64,000 bases of DNA from Candidatus Tepidiaquacellales bacterium OLB4/UTCHB1 (GTDB lineage: Bacteria; Bacteroidota; Ignavibacteria; Tepidaquicellales; Tepidaquicellaceae): positions 179,374 through 243,373 of the forward strand of contig MWSW01000018.1 of assembly GCA_002050165.1 (NCBI GenBank). Direction: 5' to 3'. Position numbers and translations under genes: made by a program. Shown here one piece after another: positions 8,788-18,585 of the stretch. Positions within the stretch are counted from its first letter, which is position 1; every line of letters starts with the position of its first letter. Under the pieces are notes generated by a model. The model searched no databases, had not been told where the DNA came from, and saw only the letters and a list, made by a program, of their open reading frames with translations.

Positions 8788-9429
8788 GTGCAAGAGGTTA
8801 TAATCAATTATATCCTTATCTGTATTTTATGTTACATTACCGGGTCAATCCCAACTGCATATATTTTAGTAAAAAGAAGGTACAATAAAGACATTAGGCT
8901 CGAAGGTACCGGTAATGTTGGCGCGATGAATTCGTTTGAAGTAACAGGGTCAGGGAAAGCAGGAATTTTTATTTTCCTGATTGATTTTTTGAAAGGATTA
9001 ATTCCCGTGTTAATACTAACCGGAGTTAATAAGCTTTCATTCGCATTATTAATCTTACCGTCAGTTCTTTTAATCGCCGGACACAATTATTCTATCTTCT
9101 TAAAATTTAAAGGTGGCAGAGGACTTTCAACCGCAATGGGTGTTATGTTTACGGTTAATATTCTAATGATATTATTTTGGTTAATATTTTACTTCATTGC
9201 GCATAAAATTAAATCGAATGTTCATCTTGCGAGTATAGCAGCTTCGATTTTGTATGTTTTGCCTTTGGTTTTCTTTCCGGGATTTGTAAATAGGTTTACA
9301 TTAAATAATTCTGTTACTAACGACCAAAATTTTCTGCTCTTTACTTTTTGTGCATCCATCAGCATACTGATATTGTTGAAGCATATTGATCCACTTCAAG
9401 ATTTATTAAATAATAAAAATGAAAAATAA
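8788..9429 (+). CDS. plsY: acyl-phosphate:glycerol-3-phosphate acyltransferase PlsY
   Basis: A 213-residue multi-pass inner-membrane enzyme that makes lysophosphatidate from acyl-phosphate and glycerol 3-phosphate. All three PlsY loops are visible: GSIPTAYILVKR (18-30), GTGNVGAMN (40-48), and GHNYSIFLKFKGGRGLSTAMG. The second loop is a variant of the usual GSGNIGATN. GTG start at 8788, one base after the DUF1460 stop. The 3' end overlaps the following SDR gene by 11 nt. Confidence 0.93.
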   Translation: MQEVIINYILICILCYITGSIPTAYILVKRRYNKDIRLEGTGNVGAMNSFEVTGSGKAGIFIFLIDFLKGLIPVLILTGVNKLSFALLILPSVLLIAGHNYSIFLKFKGGRGLSTAMGVMFTVNILMILFWLIFYFIAHKIKSNVHLASIAASILYVLPLVFFPGFVNRFTLNNSVTNDQNFLLFTFCASISILILLKHIDPLQDLLNNKNEK

Positions 9430-10138
9430 TCTCAATAAGAAAGTAGTAATAATCACCGGAGCATCGAAAGGTATAGGACGGGAATGTACACGATTGTTTT
9501 TGAAAAAAGGCGCTAAAGTTGTTATGGTGTCAAGAAATAAAAACGAGCTTGAAGAAGCACTTAAAAAAATTAATCAAAATAACGGTGAAAATTTATTAAT
9601 TGAAGCGGATATTTCAAATCCGGAGAGCGCCGAATTAATTGTATCATCAACGCTTGAAAAATATGGAACCATTGATATCCTCGTTAATAACGCAGCTCAA
9701 TTCGGAAGTTTTAAGCTTCAGGAAATTAGTTTAGAAGATTTCGACAGAATAATGAATACTAATATCAGGGCAGTTGTGCAACTGACAAAACTTGTCTCAC
9801 AGACAATGATACGTAATTCAAGTGGAACAATTATAAATGTATCCTCAACAGCGGGGAAGAGGGGTTATATCGGAGGCTTAGCTTACGCCTGTTCAAAGTT
9901 CGCGTTAAACGGTTTCTCTGAATGTATTGCTAAAGAGCTCAGGCAGTTTAATATTCGGGTAATAACAATAACACCATCGTCTGTTGATATAAGGGAATTG
10001 CCTGAATCTGAATTATCTGAATCCGGAAAAGGAATTTTAATGAGGATGGAAGATGTGGCAGAATCAATTTTATTGGCGGCAAATCTTCCTCATCGTACGA
10101 TGGTAAAAGATATTGAATTGTGGGGGACTAATCCATAA
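9419..10138 (+). CDS. SDR family oxidoreductase
   Basis: A 239-residue classical SDR. TGASKGIG lies at about 14-21, NNAA near 90, Ser in VSSTAG and the YACSK catalytic tetrad near 155-159. The N-terminal charge pattern suggests NADP(H). The general look is that of 3-ketoacyl-ACP reductase-like enzymes, but the C-terminus lacks the usual GQ-DGG ending, so the substrate is unknown. It overlaps plsY and is followed within five nt by glycerate kinase, so it may be co-expressed with glycerolipid or glycerate metabolism. Confidence 0.85.
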   Translation: MKNNLNKKVVIITGASKGIGRECTRLFLKKGAKVVMVSRNKNELEEALKKINQNNGENLLIEADISNPESAELIVSSTLEKYGTIDILVNNAAQFGSFKLQEISLEDFDRIMNTNIRAVVQLTKLVSQTMIRNSSGTIINVSSTAGKRGYIGGLAYACSKFALNGFSECIAKELRQFNIRVITITPSSVDIRELPESELSESGKGILMRMEDVAESILLAANLPHRTMVKDIELWGTNP

Positions 10139-10142
10139 TATC

Positions 10143-11306
10143 ATGAAAGTTTTGATTTGCACAGACTCATTTAAGGGAACGTTTTCCTCTCGATCAGCAG
10201 GCGAACTTATTAAGGATGTATTTAACGCATCAGGCTTCACTTGTGAGGTTATACCAGTGGCCGATGGTGGCGAAGGAACAGTTGAAGCAATTGCGTATTC
10301 CACAAAAGCAAAATTAATTAAGGTAGAGTCAGTTGATGTTTTCGGCAGGGAAATTGAATCTGAAGTTGCATTGAATGGTAGTACAGCAATTCTGGAAGCG
10401 GCATCATGCATTGGCATAACCCAGCTAAAACAAAGTGAACTTAATCCATTAAGAGCGAGTTCAGCGGGGTTAGGAATGCTTATTAATAAAGTTATCGCGC
10501 GTAACTGCAGAAATCTCATTATCGGAATCGGTGGGACTGCAACAAACGATATCGGACTTGGGATGCTCGGGGAACTTGGATTTAAAATTTGTGATAAAAA
10601 TGGCGATCAGTTGAAACCGTATTTTGATTACGGATATACGGCTTCCGATTTGGGTTTTGTGTCAGATATTGTTCCGCGTACAGAAACAGATCTTATTAGT
10701 ATCAAAGTACTTTCCGATGTAAAAAATCCGTTAACTGGTGAACACGGAGCATCGTTTGTTTATGGATCCCAAAAGGGAGCAAGTCAAACTGTGATTAATA
10801 TTTTAGACCATGAGTTATCGAGGATTTCAAAATGTTTAAATGAAAAATATTCTTATAAAGATAATTTCCCGGGAGCCGGTGCAGCAGGTGGATTGGGCTA
10901 TGCTTTTAAAAATTTCCTAAATGCTGAAATTATTTCGGGTATCGAAGGTGTTATGAAACTCATCGGACTTAAAGATAAACTGGCAAATTCGGATATTGTA
11001 ATAGTTGGTGAAGGGTCAATGGATAAACAGTCAGCGTATGGAAAAGCTCCTGTTGGAATTTCAAAGCTTGCGAAGAGTCTCGGTAAAACTGTTTACGCGA
11101 TTACGGGTGTAGCAACACAGGATGCAGTGAGCGTTTTCGATAAAGGAATTGATGCAATATTTTCAGCATTCAAACCCGAAAACAAACCTGTCAGTAATGA
11201 ACTGAAAAATTTTGCCGGTAAATATCTTCGGGCAACAACTAAATTGTTGGTTGAATATATGAATTCAAATATTGATTTTGAAAACAGAATAATCTATCTG
11301 AAATGA
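10143..11306 (+). CDS. glycerate kinase (GlxK/GarK family)
   Basis: A 387-residue glycerate kinase of the GlxK type (Pfam Gly_kinase), phosphorylating D-glycerate, usually to 2-phosphoglycerate. Motifs: CTDSFKGTFSS at the start, PVADGGEGTVEA, GIGGTATNDIGLGML and PGAGAAGGLGY. The ATG at 10143 aligns with the family N-terminus; a frame-open extension to 10113 overlaps the SDR and is rejected. It overlaps the downstream dehydrogenase by four nt (ATGA), so the two are translationally coupled. Confidence 0.94.
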   Translation: MKVLICTDSFKGTFSSRSAGELIKDVFNASGFTCEVIPVADGGEGTVEAIAYSTKAKLIKVESVDVFGREIESEVALNGSTAILEAASCIGITQLKQSELNPLRASSAGLGMLINKVIARNCRNLIIGIGGTATNDIGLGMLGELGFKICDKNGDQLKPYFDYGYTASDLGFVSDIVPRTETDLISIKVLSDVKNPLTGEHGASFVYGSQKGASQTVINILDHELSRISKCLNEKYSYKDNFPGAGAAGGLGYAFKNFLNAEIISGIEGVMKLIGLKDKLANSDIVIVGEGSMDKQSAYGKAPVGISKLAKSLGKTVYAITGVATQDAVSVFDKGIDAIFSAFKPENKPVSNELKNFAGKYLRATTKLLVEYMNSNIDFENRIIYLK

Positions 11307-12274
11307 TTGCGAAAATATTGGTTACACACGAAATCCCCGATAAGGGAATTCTTATGCTTCAGGAGAAGTATGATATAGAATACCGGAAAACTGTTGGAGT
11401 TATTTCAAAGACAGAATTGATTGGGATGTTGAAGGATAAAAATATTGTGTTATCCTTGTTATCAGATACGTTTGACGAGGAGGTTTTCCGTAATTGTCCT
11501 GATTTGAAAATGGTTTCAAATTATGCAGTTGGTTTTAACAACATAGACTTAAAGGCCGCAACCCGATATGGGGTTTATGTTACCAACACACCTAAAACAC
11601 TTGATGAAACGACTGTCGATTTTACGTTTGCGTTGATGCTTGCTGTTGCCAGACGGGTAGTTGAATCGGATAAATTTCTGCGTTCCGGGAAATTCACTGG
11701 CTGGGGAGCAATGGAATTTCTTGGAGGAGAAGTCAATCGCTCTACGCTTGGGATTATTGGTTTAGGGAATATCGGGAAATCCCTGGGTCGCAGAGCACAC
11801 TACGGATTCAACATGAAAGTTTTGTATATGGATAAATTTGTCCGTGAGGATACTTTGGATTTTCCCGCTCAGAGCGTAAATATGGAAACACTTTTAAAAG
11901 AGTCTGACTTTATATCTCTGCATGTACCGTTGACAGATGAAACGAAACACCTGATTGGTGAAAAAGAATTGAATATGATGAAATCTACGGCATATCTGAT
12001 TAATACATCGAGAGGTCCGGTTGTACATGAAGCTGCTTTATATAAGGTGCTTAAAGAAAATAAGATCGCAGGTGCTGGACTTGATGTTTACGAATTTGAG
12101 CCGGCTTTTCATAAAGGACTTGAAGAGCTCGATAATATTGTCATGTGTCCGCATATTGCGAGTGCTTCATTGAATACCCGCCAGAATATGTCGATCAAGG
12201 CTGCTCAGAATATAATAGACTTTGTTGAAGGGAGAATCCCCGAAGGGCTTGTCAATAGGGAAGTACTGAAGTGA
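11303..12274 (+). CDS. D-2-hydroxyacid dehydrogenase (glycerate/hydroxypyruvate reductase type)
   Basis: A 323-residue NAD(P)-dependent D-isomer 2-hydroxyacid dehydrogenase. The Rossmann motif GIIGLGNIGKSLG, the substrate-binding VGFNNID and TPKTLDETT segments, NTSRGPVVHE and the catalytic His in CPHIAS are all present. The sequence resembles GyaR/GRHPR enzymes that interconvert glycerate with hydroxypyruvate or glyoxylate with glycolate. Coupling to glycerate kinase supports a hydroxypyruvate to D-glycerate to phosphoglycerate route. It is the last gene of the run. Confidence 0.92.
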   Translation: MIAKILVTHEIPDKGILMLQEKYDIEYRKTVGVISKTELIGMLKDKNIVLSLLSDTFDEEVFRNCPDLKMVSNYAVGFNNIDLKAATRYGVYVTNTPKTLDETTVDFTFALMLAVARRVVESDKFLRSGKFTGWGAMEFLGGEVNRSTLGIIGLGNIGKSLGRRAHYGFNMKVLYMDKFVREDTLDFPAQSVNMETLLKESDFISLHVPLTDETKHLIGEKELNMMKSTAYLINTSRGPVVHEAALYKVLKENKIAGAGLDVYEFEPAFHKGLEELDNIVMCPHIASASLNTRQNMSIKAAQNIIDFVEGRIPEGLVNREVLK

Positions 12275-12280
12275 ATAAAA

Positions 12281-12308
12281 AAAGGCAGGAATAATTTTTC
12301 CCACCTTT
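12281..12308. terminator. probable bidirectional terminator between convergent genes
   Basis: AAAGG and GGAA pair with TTCC and CCTTT across a 2x2 internal loop (CA/CA), with the six-base loop TAATTT. It is A-rich on one side and has T's on the other. It sits in the 57-nt gap between the + strand dehydrogenase and the - strand porV-like gene. Confidence 0.45.
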
Positions 12309-12331
12309 AAATTAAAATCTCGTTTTTGAAA

Positions 12332-13339
12332 TTATTTTTCTAACTTCCGTTGAAACTTCTCTTCTTCCAAAGTGAAGATGAGCGAGATTCTGTGTGTATT
12401 CCCGAGGTCTGCATCACCGTCAAATTTTGCGAACGAGTAATCAATATTTAATTTAGGCAACTTAACTCCTGCTCCGAGCGTGAGATTGCCTATATCGTTA
12501 TATCCTGTTCGGATGCTGAACATATCTTTGAATGTATATTCAATCCCCGCGTGCATATCGAATGAAACCGGACCGAGATTTGCGTTTGCAGATTCCCGTC
12601 TGTTTTCAAATCTGACATCGAAATCCATTGCAGGGGTAAGCGTTCCGTCAAACAGTGGAATTTTATAAGCGCTGCCAATCTTTGCAGTTGGTGTAATTAC
12701 TTCCTTTTTCCCCGTTGACCAGGAAAGATATGTAGTGGTTATATCTTGCAGATTCGCACCGAAGAAAATTTTATTGTTAATATTATAAGAGACACCTAAG
12801 TCCAATCCGAGCCCCCAGGCTGATTCCTCTGCAATGTTACGCCTTATAATTTTCAGGTTAGCGCCGTAAGAAAAATTTTCATCATGTTTTTTAGCGTAAG
12901 TAAGATAAAAAGCGTAATCAGTAGTACTGAATCTTGTAACTAAATTCGGATCAATTCGTCCGTTTACATACGCATTTCTGGTGTCGGGAATGTCATCAAT
13001 CCCCATTCTAATTACACTCAATCCGAGTGAAGCATCTTTACCGAATGGAAAACCAACAGCGCCGTAATCGTAATTAACGAGATTACCGAACCTCTCGTCA
13101 TGCATAAGTGAAAATTGCGGGTAATTGATTTGAGAGAGTAACGAGGGATTCCAATATCCCGAGGTTACATCATTTACTAATGCAACATAAGCACCGCCCA
13201 TCCCAAGTGGTCTTCCGCCAACACCGATAGCGAGAAATTCACCCGCATATTTATTTCCGCCTTCCTGGCTTCTGGCATCACTTACTAACATTATTGAGAA
13301 TAAACAAAGGGCTAATACATATAACTTTTTCAGTGACAT
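12332..13339 (-). CDS. PorV/PorQ family outer-membrane protein
   Basis: A 335-residue protein with a signal peptide (MSLKKLYVLALCLFSIMLVSDARSQ region) and the PorV/UPF0164 signature FLAIGVGGRPLGMGGAYVAL followed by GYWNPSLL. The rest is rich in alternating beta-strand segments, consistent with an outer-membrane barrel of the FadL-like type. In Bacteroidota, PorV shuttles type IX secretion cargo to the attachment complex. Two predicted type IX-style exported proteins in this window fit that. PorQ or an uncharacterised paralogue is the alternative. It is monocistronic. A TATAAT-like hexamer lies upstream in the 147-nt gap to accA without a clear -35. Confidence 0.85.
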   Translation of the reverse strand: MSLKKLYVLALCLFSIMLVSDARSQEGGNKYAGEFLAIGVGGRPLGMGGAYVALVNDVTSGYWNPSLLSQINYPQFSLMHDERFGNLVNYDYGAVGFPFGKDASLGLSVIRMGIDDIPDTRNAYVNGRIDPNLVTRFSTTDYAFYLTYAKKHDENFSYGANLKIIRRNIAEESAWGLGLDLGVSYNINNKIFFGANLQDITTTYLSWSTGKKEVITPTAKIGSAYKIPLFDGTLTPAMDFDVRFENRRESANANLGPVSFDMHAGIEYTFKDMFSIRTGYNDIGNLTLGAGVKLPKLNIDYSFAKFDGDADLGNTHRISLIFTLEEEKFQRKLEK

Positions 13340-13486
13340 TATTGTAAGTTTGATTCGTTAAAGAATGGTATGAATTTTCCGGATATGCGTTTGAATTTTT
13401 GTAATTATGAGCATTATAGATTTTTATTGCAATACTAATTATTCTACTTTGCAAACAAAAAAATTATGATTGAAATTCAGTATAAA

Positions 13487-14437
13487 TTATTCTTTAAAAA
13501 AACCCATTGCGCTGAACTTTTCAATCCGGTTTTCAAGAAATTTTTCATTTTTTATTTTAGAAATCTGATCAAGTTCTTCAATCAAAGTTTTTTTCAATAA
13601 CTTTGCTGCAAGTACGTGGTCACGATGTGCGCCACCAGGTGGTTCAGGAATAATCCGGTCTATAATACCAAGCTCGAGTAAATCGTTTGCTGTGAGTTTC
13701 AATTGTTCAGCAGCCTTTTCTTTATGTTCCCAACTTCGCCACAATATGGAAGAACACGACTCAGGTGAAATTACAGAATACCAGCAATACTCTAACATTA
13801 GCACCCTATCACCAACACCAATTCCAAGTGCGCCACCCGATGCGCCTTCACCAATGATAACAACTATAATCGGTACTTTTAACTTTGCCATCTCAAACAG
13901 ATTTTTAGCAATTGCTTCCGCCTGACCTCGCTCTTCGGCGCCAATTCCAGGGTAAGCACCGGGAGTATCTATCAAAGTTATAACAGGTTTTTCAAATTTT
14001 TCCGCCAGCTTCATTAGCCTTAATGCCTTTCTATATCCTTCGGGATTGGGCATACCAAAGTTCCTGTACAAATTTGATTTTGTATCCCTTCCTTTTTGTT
14101 GACCGATTATCATAACGGTTCTGTTCTCTAATCTTGCAAAACCACCGACTATAGCTTTATCATCACCAAATAACCTGTCGCCGTGCAATTCAATGAAATC
14201 CGTCGTCATGTTGAAAATGTAATCTAAGGAAAAGGGTCGTTCAGGATGACGTGCAAGTTGAACAACCTCCCACGGAGTAAGGTTGCTGAAAATCTGTGTA
14301 CGAAGTTCTATTACCTTTTTTTCAAGTTTAGCCAACTCATTTGAAATATCCATTCCGCTTGACATTTCCTTTATCTCGTCAATTTTTTGTTCAAGCTCCA
14401 CGATTGGCTTTTCAAATTCAAGAGTTATGTTTGCCAT
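13487..14437 (-). CDS. accA: acetyl-CoA carboxylase carboxyltransferase subunit alpha
   Basis: A 316-residue AccA, the usual length. It has the N-terminal helical region with ARHPERP and a GDRLFGDD segment, [10 protein letters not shown], the [16 protein letters not shown] block and [16 protein letters not shown], which form the carboxyltransferase site. With AccD it transfers CO2 from carboxybiotin to acetyl-CoA to start fatty acid synthesis; accD is not in this window. Its start overlaps the end of the upstream glycosyltransferase fusion gene by 20 nt, so it is the last gene of the polysaccharide transcription unit. Confidence 0.96.
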   Translation of the reverse strand: MANITLEFEKPIVELEQKIDEIKEMSSGMDISNELAKLEKKVIELRTQIFSNLTPWEVVQLARHPERPFSLDYIFNMTTDFIELHGDRLFGDDKAIVGGFARLENRTVMIIGQQKGRDTKSNLYRNFGMPNPEGYRKALRLMKLAEKFEKPVITLIDTPGAYPGIGAEERGQAEAIAKNLFEMAKLKVPIIVVIIGEGASGGALGIGVGDRVLMLEYCWYSVISPESCSSILWRSWEHKEKAAEQLKLTANDLLELGIIDRIIPEPPGGAHRDHVLAAKLLKKTLIEELDQISKIKNEKFLENRIEKFSAMGFFKE

Positions 14438-16385
14438 TTCTTGCTTTCCTTCTGAATAACGAAAATATGGTTTTCAAAATTATTTCAATATCGAGTAATA
14501 AGGTTTGGTTTTTAGCGTAGAAAATATTGTACTCGGTCATTTCTTCGTGTGTCATGCCTTCATGATAATATATTTGGATAAAACCGGTTAATCCTTTTTT
14601 CCCGAAATATTCTCTCCCTTTTGTCTCGAACCACATCGGCATTCCAACAAAACTATATTTGCCGAAAAATACTTCCGGCAGGCTGAGGAGTTTTGAGGTG
14701 TGCCTTGAAAGGTTATTTCTGATTAACCTGTTGTAAACCCAGATGAACGGATAAACAAAGATCAACATTAATAAAGAAATCAATATATCAAAAAACCGCT
14801 TTAAAAATATATTGAATTTGTTGTTGATATTGTATTCAATTTCAATGAATGAGAGTTCATCAATATTACTTTGGAGTTTTGAAAGTATAAGTTCTTTACC
14901 GGACGGAAGGACTTTGAAACTTACACCCCGGTTTTTGAATTCCCACATTGTGCTGAGGATATCGCTGTTTGAAAATGAATTATCTGTGAATACAACTTCA
15001 TCAATATTATTAAAAATTATTATCTCTTTCAGGCTCTGTGTATCTTTCCTGTTTGAGATTTCATCAAATAAAAATACATTGTAAACCGAGCTCAGTTTAT
15101 CTTCAATATTCTGATGAAACTTACTACTACCAACAACCAGCAAATTAACGGATTTTAAAGTAATATTACGATACTTCACGAAATTATAAATCAACAGAAT
15201 TGATCTCCAGAAAGTCAAAGTCAGTAATGCTATAGCAGTTGAAGTTAATACAACTTCGCGAGAGAATGCATACTCTTTAAAAAAATATGTTACTGAAGAA
15301 TTGACAAAAAAACCAGAGAAAACGCCTATAAATACTGCCTTCAACGATAGTTTATTTTTCCTTGTGTAAGCACCGAAGACTGCTAATAGCAAAACCCAGA
15401 TTAATGTATAAACGGAGATGATAAAAAGGTACGGTTCATTCGGAAACATTTCAAACCTTAACTTTACAGAAATAATCAACCCAGAAAAAATCAGTACTGC
15501 ATCAACCAGCGGGTTCAATAAATTAAAAATTATTCTTACGAGATATGAGAAAAAAGACCTGTAAAAAATTCCAAGTCTGAGAATAAATGAAAGAAACCTT
15601 GAACTTCCCGTAAAATTTTTCTTCACGAAAATATTCATCGCACCGTAAAAATTATTCACGTATGATAAATTGGTTTTCTTTGTGCTTTCACCTTTCAGGT
15701 GGATAGTTGTAACCTCAGGATAATAATAAATCTCATATCCTGCTTTTTTAATTCGGAAACAAAGATCGAGATCTTCGCCATACATGAAATAATCTTCGTC
15801 AAATAAACCAACTTTATCAAACACAACTTTTGGGATAAACATAAATGCTCCACAAATTGCATCAACTTTGTGGGTAAGGTTTTCATCGAGATAAGTAAGA
15901 TTGTACTTTGAAAAAATTTTGCTTTTCGGGAAAAGCCGGGATAGCCCTAACATTCTCGGTATAGCGGCAGAAGGTGTCGGAAAGCTGCGTTTACATGCGG
16001 CATCGAGCGAACCGTCCTGCTTGATAAGTTTTGAAGAAATTGCTCCGGTGTCAGGGTGTTTGTCAATAAAGTTTATCAATTTAATGAAGGTATTTTCCTC
16101 GAGTAAAGTATCAGGATTCAGAATAAGAATGTACTTGCCGGTTGCTTGTTTTAATGCAACATTATTTGCTCTTGAAAAACCTACATTCTCTTTGAGTTCA
16201 ATTACATTTACATCGGGATATTTATTTCGAATGTGTGATGGGCTACCGTCAACAGAATTGTTATCAACAAGAAATATTTCGAGATTAAAATTTTGTGAAG
16301 TGTTAGCTTTATAAACTGAAGCTATGCAGTTGTCAACGGGATCCTTCACATTGTAATTCACTATTATGACGGAAATGTCCTTCAT
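14418..16385 (-). CDS. GT2 glycosyltransferase fused to a degenerate polyprenyl-phosphate sugar transferase
   Basis: A 655-residue fusion. Residues 1-235 are a GT2 domain with [10 protein letters not shown], a LNPDT (DxD-like) site at 89-93 and the GEDLDLCFR motif at 203-211. Residues 255-410 contain membrane segments. Residues 411-505 resemble the Rossmann-like CoA_binding_3 domain of WbaP/WcaJ proteins. A re-entrant or transmembrane helix (527-553, [14 protein letters not shown]) and a C-terminal remnant of the bacterial sugar transferase domain follow ([26 protein letters not shown]). The segment between them has lost the GPVFFxQxRVG, KFRTM and catalytic Asp-Glu blocks seen intact in the neighbour at 17120-18505. 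It probably acts as a membrane-tethered GT2 adding a sugar to a lipid-linked intermediate. Confidence 0.8.
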   Translation of the reverse strand: MKDISVIIVNYNVKDPVDNCIASVYKANTSQNFNLEIFLVDNNSVDGSPSHIRNKYPDVNVIELKENVGFSRANNVALKQATGKYILILNPDTLLEENTFIKLINFIDKHPDTGAISSKLIKQDGSLDAACKRSFPTPSAAIPRMLGLSRLFPKSKIFSKYNLTYLDENLTHKVDAICGAFMFIPKVVFDKVGLFDEDYFMYGEDLDLCFRIKKAGYEIYYYPEVTTIHLKGESTKKTNLSYVNNFYGAMNIFVKKNFTGSSRFLSFILRLGIFYRSFFSYLVRIIFNLLNPLVDAVLIFSGLIISVKLRFEMFPNEPYLFIISVYTLIWVLLLAVFGAYTRKNKLSLKAVFIGVFSGFFVNSSVTYFFKEYAFSREVVLTSTAIALLTLTFWRSILLIYNFVKYRNITLKSVNLLVVGSSKFHQNIEDKLSSVYNVFLFDEISNRKDTQSLKEIIIFNNIDEVVFTDNSFSNSDILSTMWEFKNRGVSFKVLPSGKELILSKLQSNIDELSFIEIEYNINNKFNIFLKRFFDILISLLMLIFVYPFIWVYNRLIRNNLSRHTSKLLSLPEVFFGKYSFVGMPMWFETKGREYFGKKGLTGFIQIYYHEGMTHEEMTEYNIFYAKNQTLLLDIEIILKTIFSLFRRKARNGKHNS

Positions 16386-16395
16386 AACAGTGACA

Positions 16396-17118
16396 TCAGA
16401 GTTTATTAAACATTGACTTAAGTTTTAACTTCCATACCATGAAGTAAGCTTCGTGAACGACCTTACGCGACATTTTAGATTCCCCCGCCCGCCGGTCAAT
16501 AAATATTATCGGGATTTCAGAAATTTTAAATCCCATTTTATACATTTTAAATTTCATCTCGATTTGAAAAGAGTAACCGTTGGATTTTATCGAATCAAGA
16601 TTTAATTGTCTCAATGAAGAAACTCTGTAACAAACATAACCGGCGGTTGTATCTTTAACTTTTAATCCTGTAACAGTGCGGGTATAGATATTTGCCATAT
16701 AGCTCAGGATTAGTCTTCTGATCGGCCAGTTGATGACTGAAATTCCGTGAATGTACCTTGAGCCAACAACCAGATCGTATCCTTCAGATATTTTGCTGAT
16801 GAAGTCAGGGATGTATTTTGGGTCATGTGAAAAATCAGCATCCATTTCAAAAACATAATTGTAATTGTTTTCAATTGCGTATTTAAATCCTTTGACGTAA
16901 GCTGTACCAAGCCCAAGCTTCTTTTCCCGCTTTAAAATATGCACCGAAGGATTTTGTAATTCTTCAACCAGTCTTGCAGTTCCGTCTGGTGAATTATCAT
17001 CAATTACCAAAATATCAAACGAATTTTCTCTGTCAGAAAATTTTAAAATCTCCGGAATAAGTTTGAGTATATTTTCCGATTCGTTATATGTTGGGATTAT
17101 GACGAGAATTTTTGGCAT
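16396..17118 (-). CDS. polyprenol monophosphomannose synthase-like GT2 (DPM1-like)
   Basis: A 240-residue GT2 protein resembling dolichyl/polyprenyl-phosphate mannose synthases: VIIPTYNESENI at the start, DDNSPDGT, the catalytic DADFSHDP, VVGSRY, and the C-terminal RRAGESKMS signature. No C-terminal membrane domain, so it is of the short soluble or peripheral type. It would charge undecaprenyl phosphate with a hexose for a lipid-linked donor. It lies one base upstream of nothing else in frame but abuts the WbaP-like gene (one-base gap) and the GT2 fusion, so it belongs to the polysaccharide operon. Confidence 0.9.
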   Translation of the reverse strand: MPKILVIIPTYNESENILKLIPEILKFSDRENSFDILVIDDNSPDGTARLVEELQNPSVHILKREKKLGLGTAYVKGFKYAIENNYNYVFEMDADFSHDPKYIPDFISKISEGYDLVVGSRYIHGISVINWPIRRLILSYMANIYTRTVTGLKVKDTTAGYVCYRVSSLRQLNLDSIKSNGYSFQIEMKFKMYKMGFKISEIPIIFIDRRAGESKMSRKVVHEAYFMVWKLKLKSMFNKL

Positions 17119-17119
17119 T

Positions 17120-18505
17120 TTATCGCCCTTTCAAAGAGAGAATCACAAAAATCGTATTAATAATTATTTTGAAATCTAATGAGAGTGACATATTTTCAAT
17201 GTAATAAAATTCATATTGTAGTTTAGTTTTTACGTCTTCTAAGCTTTCATCATAGTGGTGTTTCACCTGTGCCCATCCGGTAATTCCGGGCTTAATATTA
17301 AGCCTCTTATTATAGTAAGGTATTTCTTTCAACAAGAATTTTATTATTTTAGGTTGTTCCGGTCTGGGACCTACAATGCTCATATCGTTTTTAATTACAT
17401 TTATAAACTGCGGAATTTCGTCAATCCTCGTTTTGCGTAAGAATCTACCGATCTTTGTAATCCGCGGATCATTTTTTTCTGTCCAATAAGTGTCTAGAGA
17501 ATATGTCGGATCGTGGTACATGGTTCTCAGTTTAAATATCATAAAAATTTTTCCGTTTCGTCCAACTCTTTCCTGAAAGTAGAAAACCGGTCCCGGAGAT
17601 GTAAATTTTATTATTAAGCCGCTTATGAGTAAAATCGGTGATGTTATAATTAATAAAAATGTTGATAATGAAACATCAATGATACGTTTTATAATTCTTG
17701 AGCTTATCGGCATCAGCTCCGGAGTAACTGAGATTAAATGAACTCCGTAAATTTGCGATGTCTTTGCCATGCCGCTTATAATCTCATACATATCGGGCAT
17801 GATTTTTATTTCAACATCAACTTTTGAGTAGAAGTTTAAAATCTCAATGAGCTTCACCTTATCTTCCGGTTCAAGAGCTATCAGAATATCGGTAGCATTA
17901 TGCTGTGCAATATATTCCAAAGAATCTTGCATTGATATCACTTCGGGTAAGTCAGTCGTTCTGTCAGGAAACGGAGTTATAAAGCCTTTGAATGTATATC
18001 CCAATTGTTTGAAGTTATCCAACTGCGATTTTAAGTCGTGAGCTTTTTTACCTGAGCCTACAATGACACAGTTTTTGAGACCAATGCCTTTTGATAATAA
18101 ATTTCTTTGAAATCCTCTAATCAGAACACGACCCAATGAAACCCAGAAAACTAATAAAGCCCAATAAACAACTATCAGAAATCGGGATATAACCGTAGCA
18201 TTTTTGAGGAAATCATCTATGAATATTGCAAAGAACAAAACAATACATCCAAGAGAAATAGCTTTCAGTACTGAAGAAAACTCGTCGAAGCGGGATCTTA
18301 CAAACCAGTGTTGATACAATCCTAACACTGAGAAAATCAAAATCCAATACAAATATACTACAAACATCGGGACTAAATATTCAGGAGCATTTGCTAAAAT
18401 TATCCATCCTGTCTCAACCCGGAGATAATAGTATAAAGTCCAGGCTACATTTATGAAAATAAAATCAGAAAGAATTAATAATATTAACTCAACTCGTCTA
18501 TTCAA
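17120..18505 (-). CDS. undecaprenyl-phosphate sugar-1-phosphate transferase (WbaP/WcaJ type)
   Basis: A 461-residue polytopic phosphoglycosyltransferase that starts polysaccharide repeat synthesis by moving a sugar-1-phosphate from a UDP-sugar to undecaprenyl phosphate. Four N-terminal transmembrane segments (about 8-120) are followed by the CoA_binding_3 domain (145-245). The catalytic bacterial sugar transferase domain (280-461) has SPGPVFYFQERVG, FKLRTM, the Asp362-Glu363 dyad in RIDEIPQ, VGPRPEQP and KPGITGWAQV. TTG start. An 80-nt gap separates it from wecB upstream. The sugar may be glucose, galactose or an N-acetylhexosamine; sequence alone does not tell. Confidence 0.93.
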   Translation of the reverse strand: MNRRVELILLILSDFIFINVAWTLYYYLRVETGWIILANAPEYLVPMFVVYLYWILIFSVLGLYQHWFVRSRFDEFSSVLKAISLGCIVLFFAIFIDDFLKNATVISRFLIVVYWALLVFWVSLGRVLIRGFQRNLLSKGIGLKNCVIVGSGKKAHDLKSQLDNFKQLGYTFKGFITPFPDRTTDLPEVISMQDSLEYIAQHNATDILIALEPEDKVKLIEILNFYSKVDVEIKIMPDMYEIISGMAKTSQIYGVHLISVTPELMPISSRIIKRIIDVSLSTFLLIITSPILLISGLIIKFTSPGPVFYFQERVGRNGKIFMIFKLRTMYHDPTYSLDTYWTEKNDPRITKIGRFLRKTRIDEIPQFINVIKNDMSIVGPRPEQPKIIKFLLKEIPYYNKRLNIKPGITGWAQVKHHYDESLEDVKTKLQYEFYYIENMSLSLDFKIIINTIFVILSLKGR

Positions 18506-18585
18506 TTTATTGACTTAACTTAAAAGGTAAATTGCATAAAATGTGTTTAACCTGAAATCTTTTAAAAAGAACACACATTATTTCC

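Noticed and set aside
13340-13486. TTG plus TAGTATTG upstream of the porV-like gene as a promoter
   Set aside because: Spacing is 18 nt and the -7 element is imperfect; less convincing than the three promoters reported.
13692-13925. Frame opposite accA, and other long antisense frames (for example 31969-32427 and 36799-37236)
   Set aside because: They lie wholly within well-supported genes on the other strand and show no family motifs.
18506-18585. Weak hairpin AATGTGT/ACACATT between wecB and the WbaP-like gene
   Set aside because: Stem of seven pairs with a loop of nearly thirty bases; not convincing as terminator or riboswitch.
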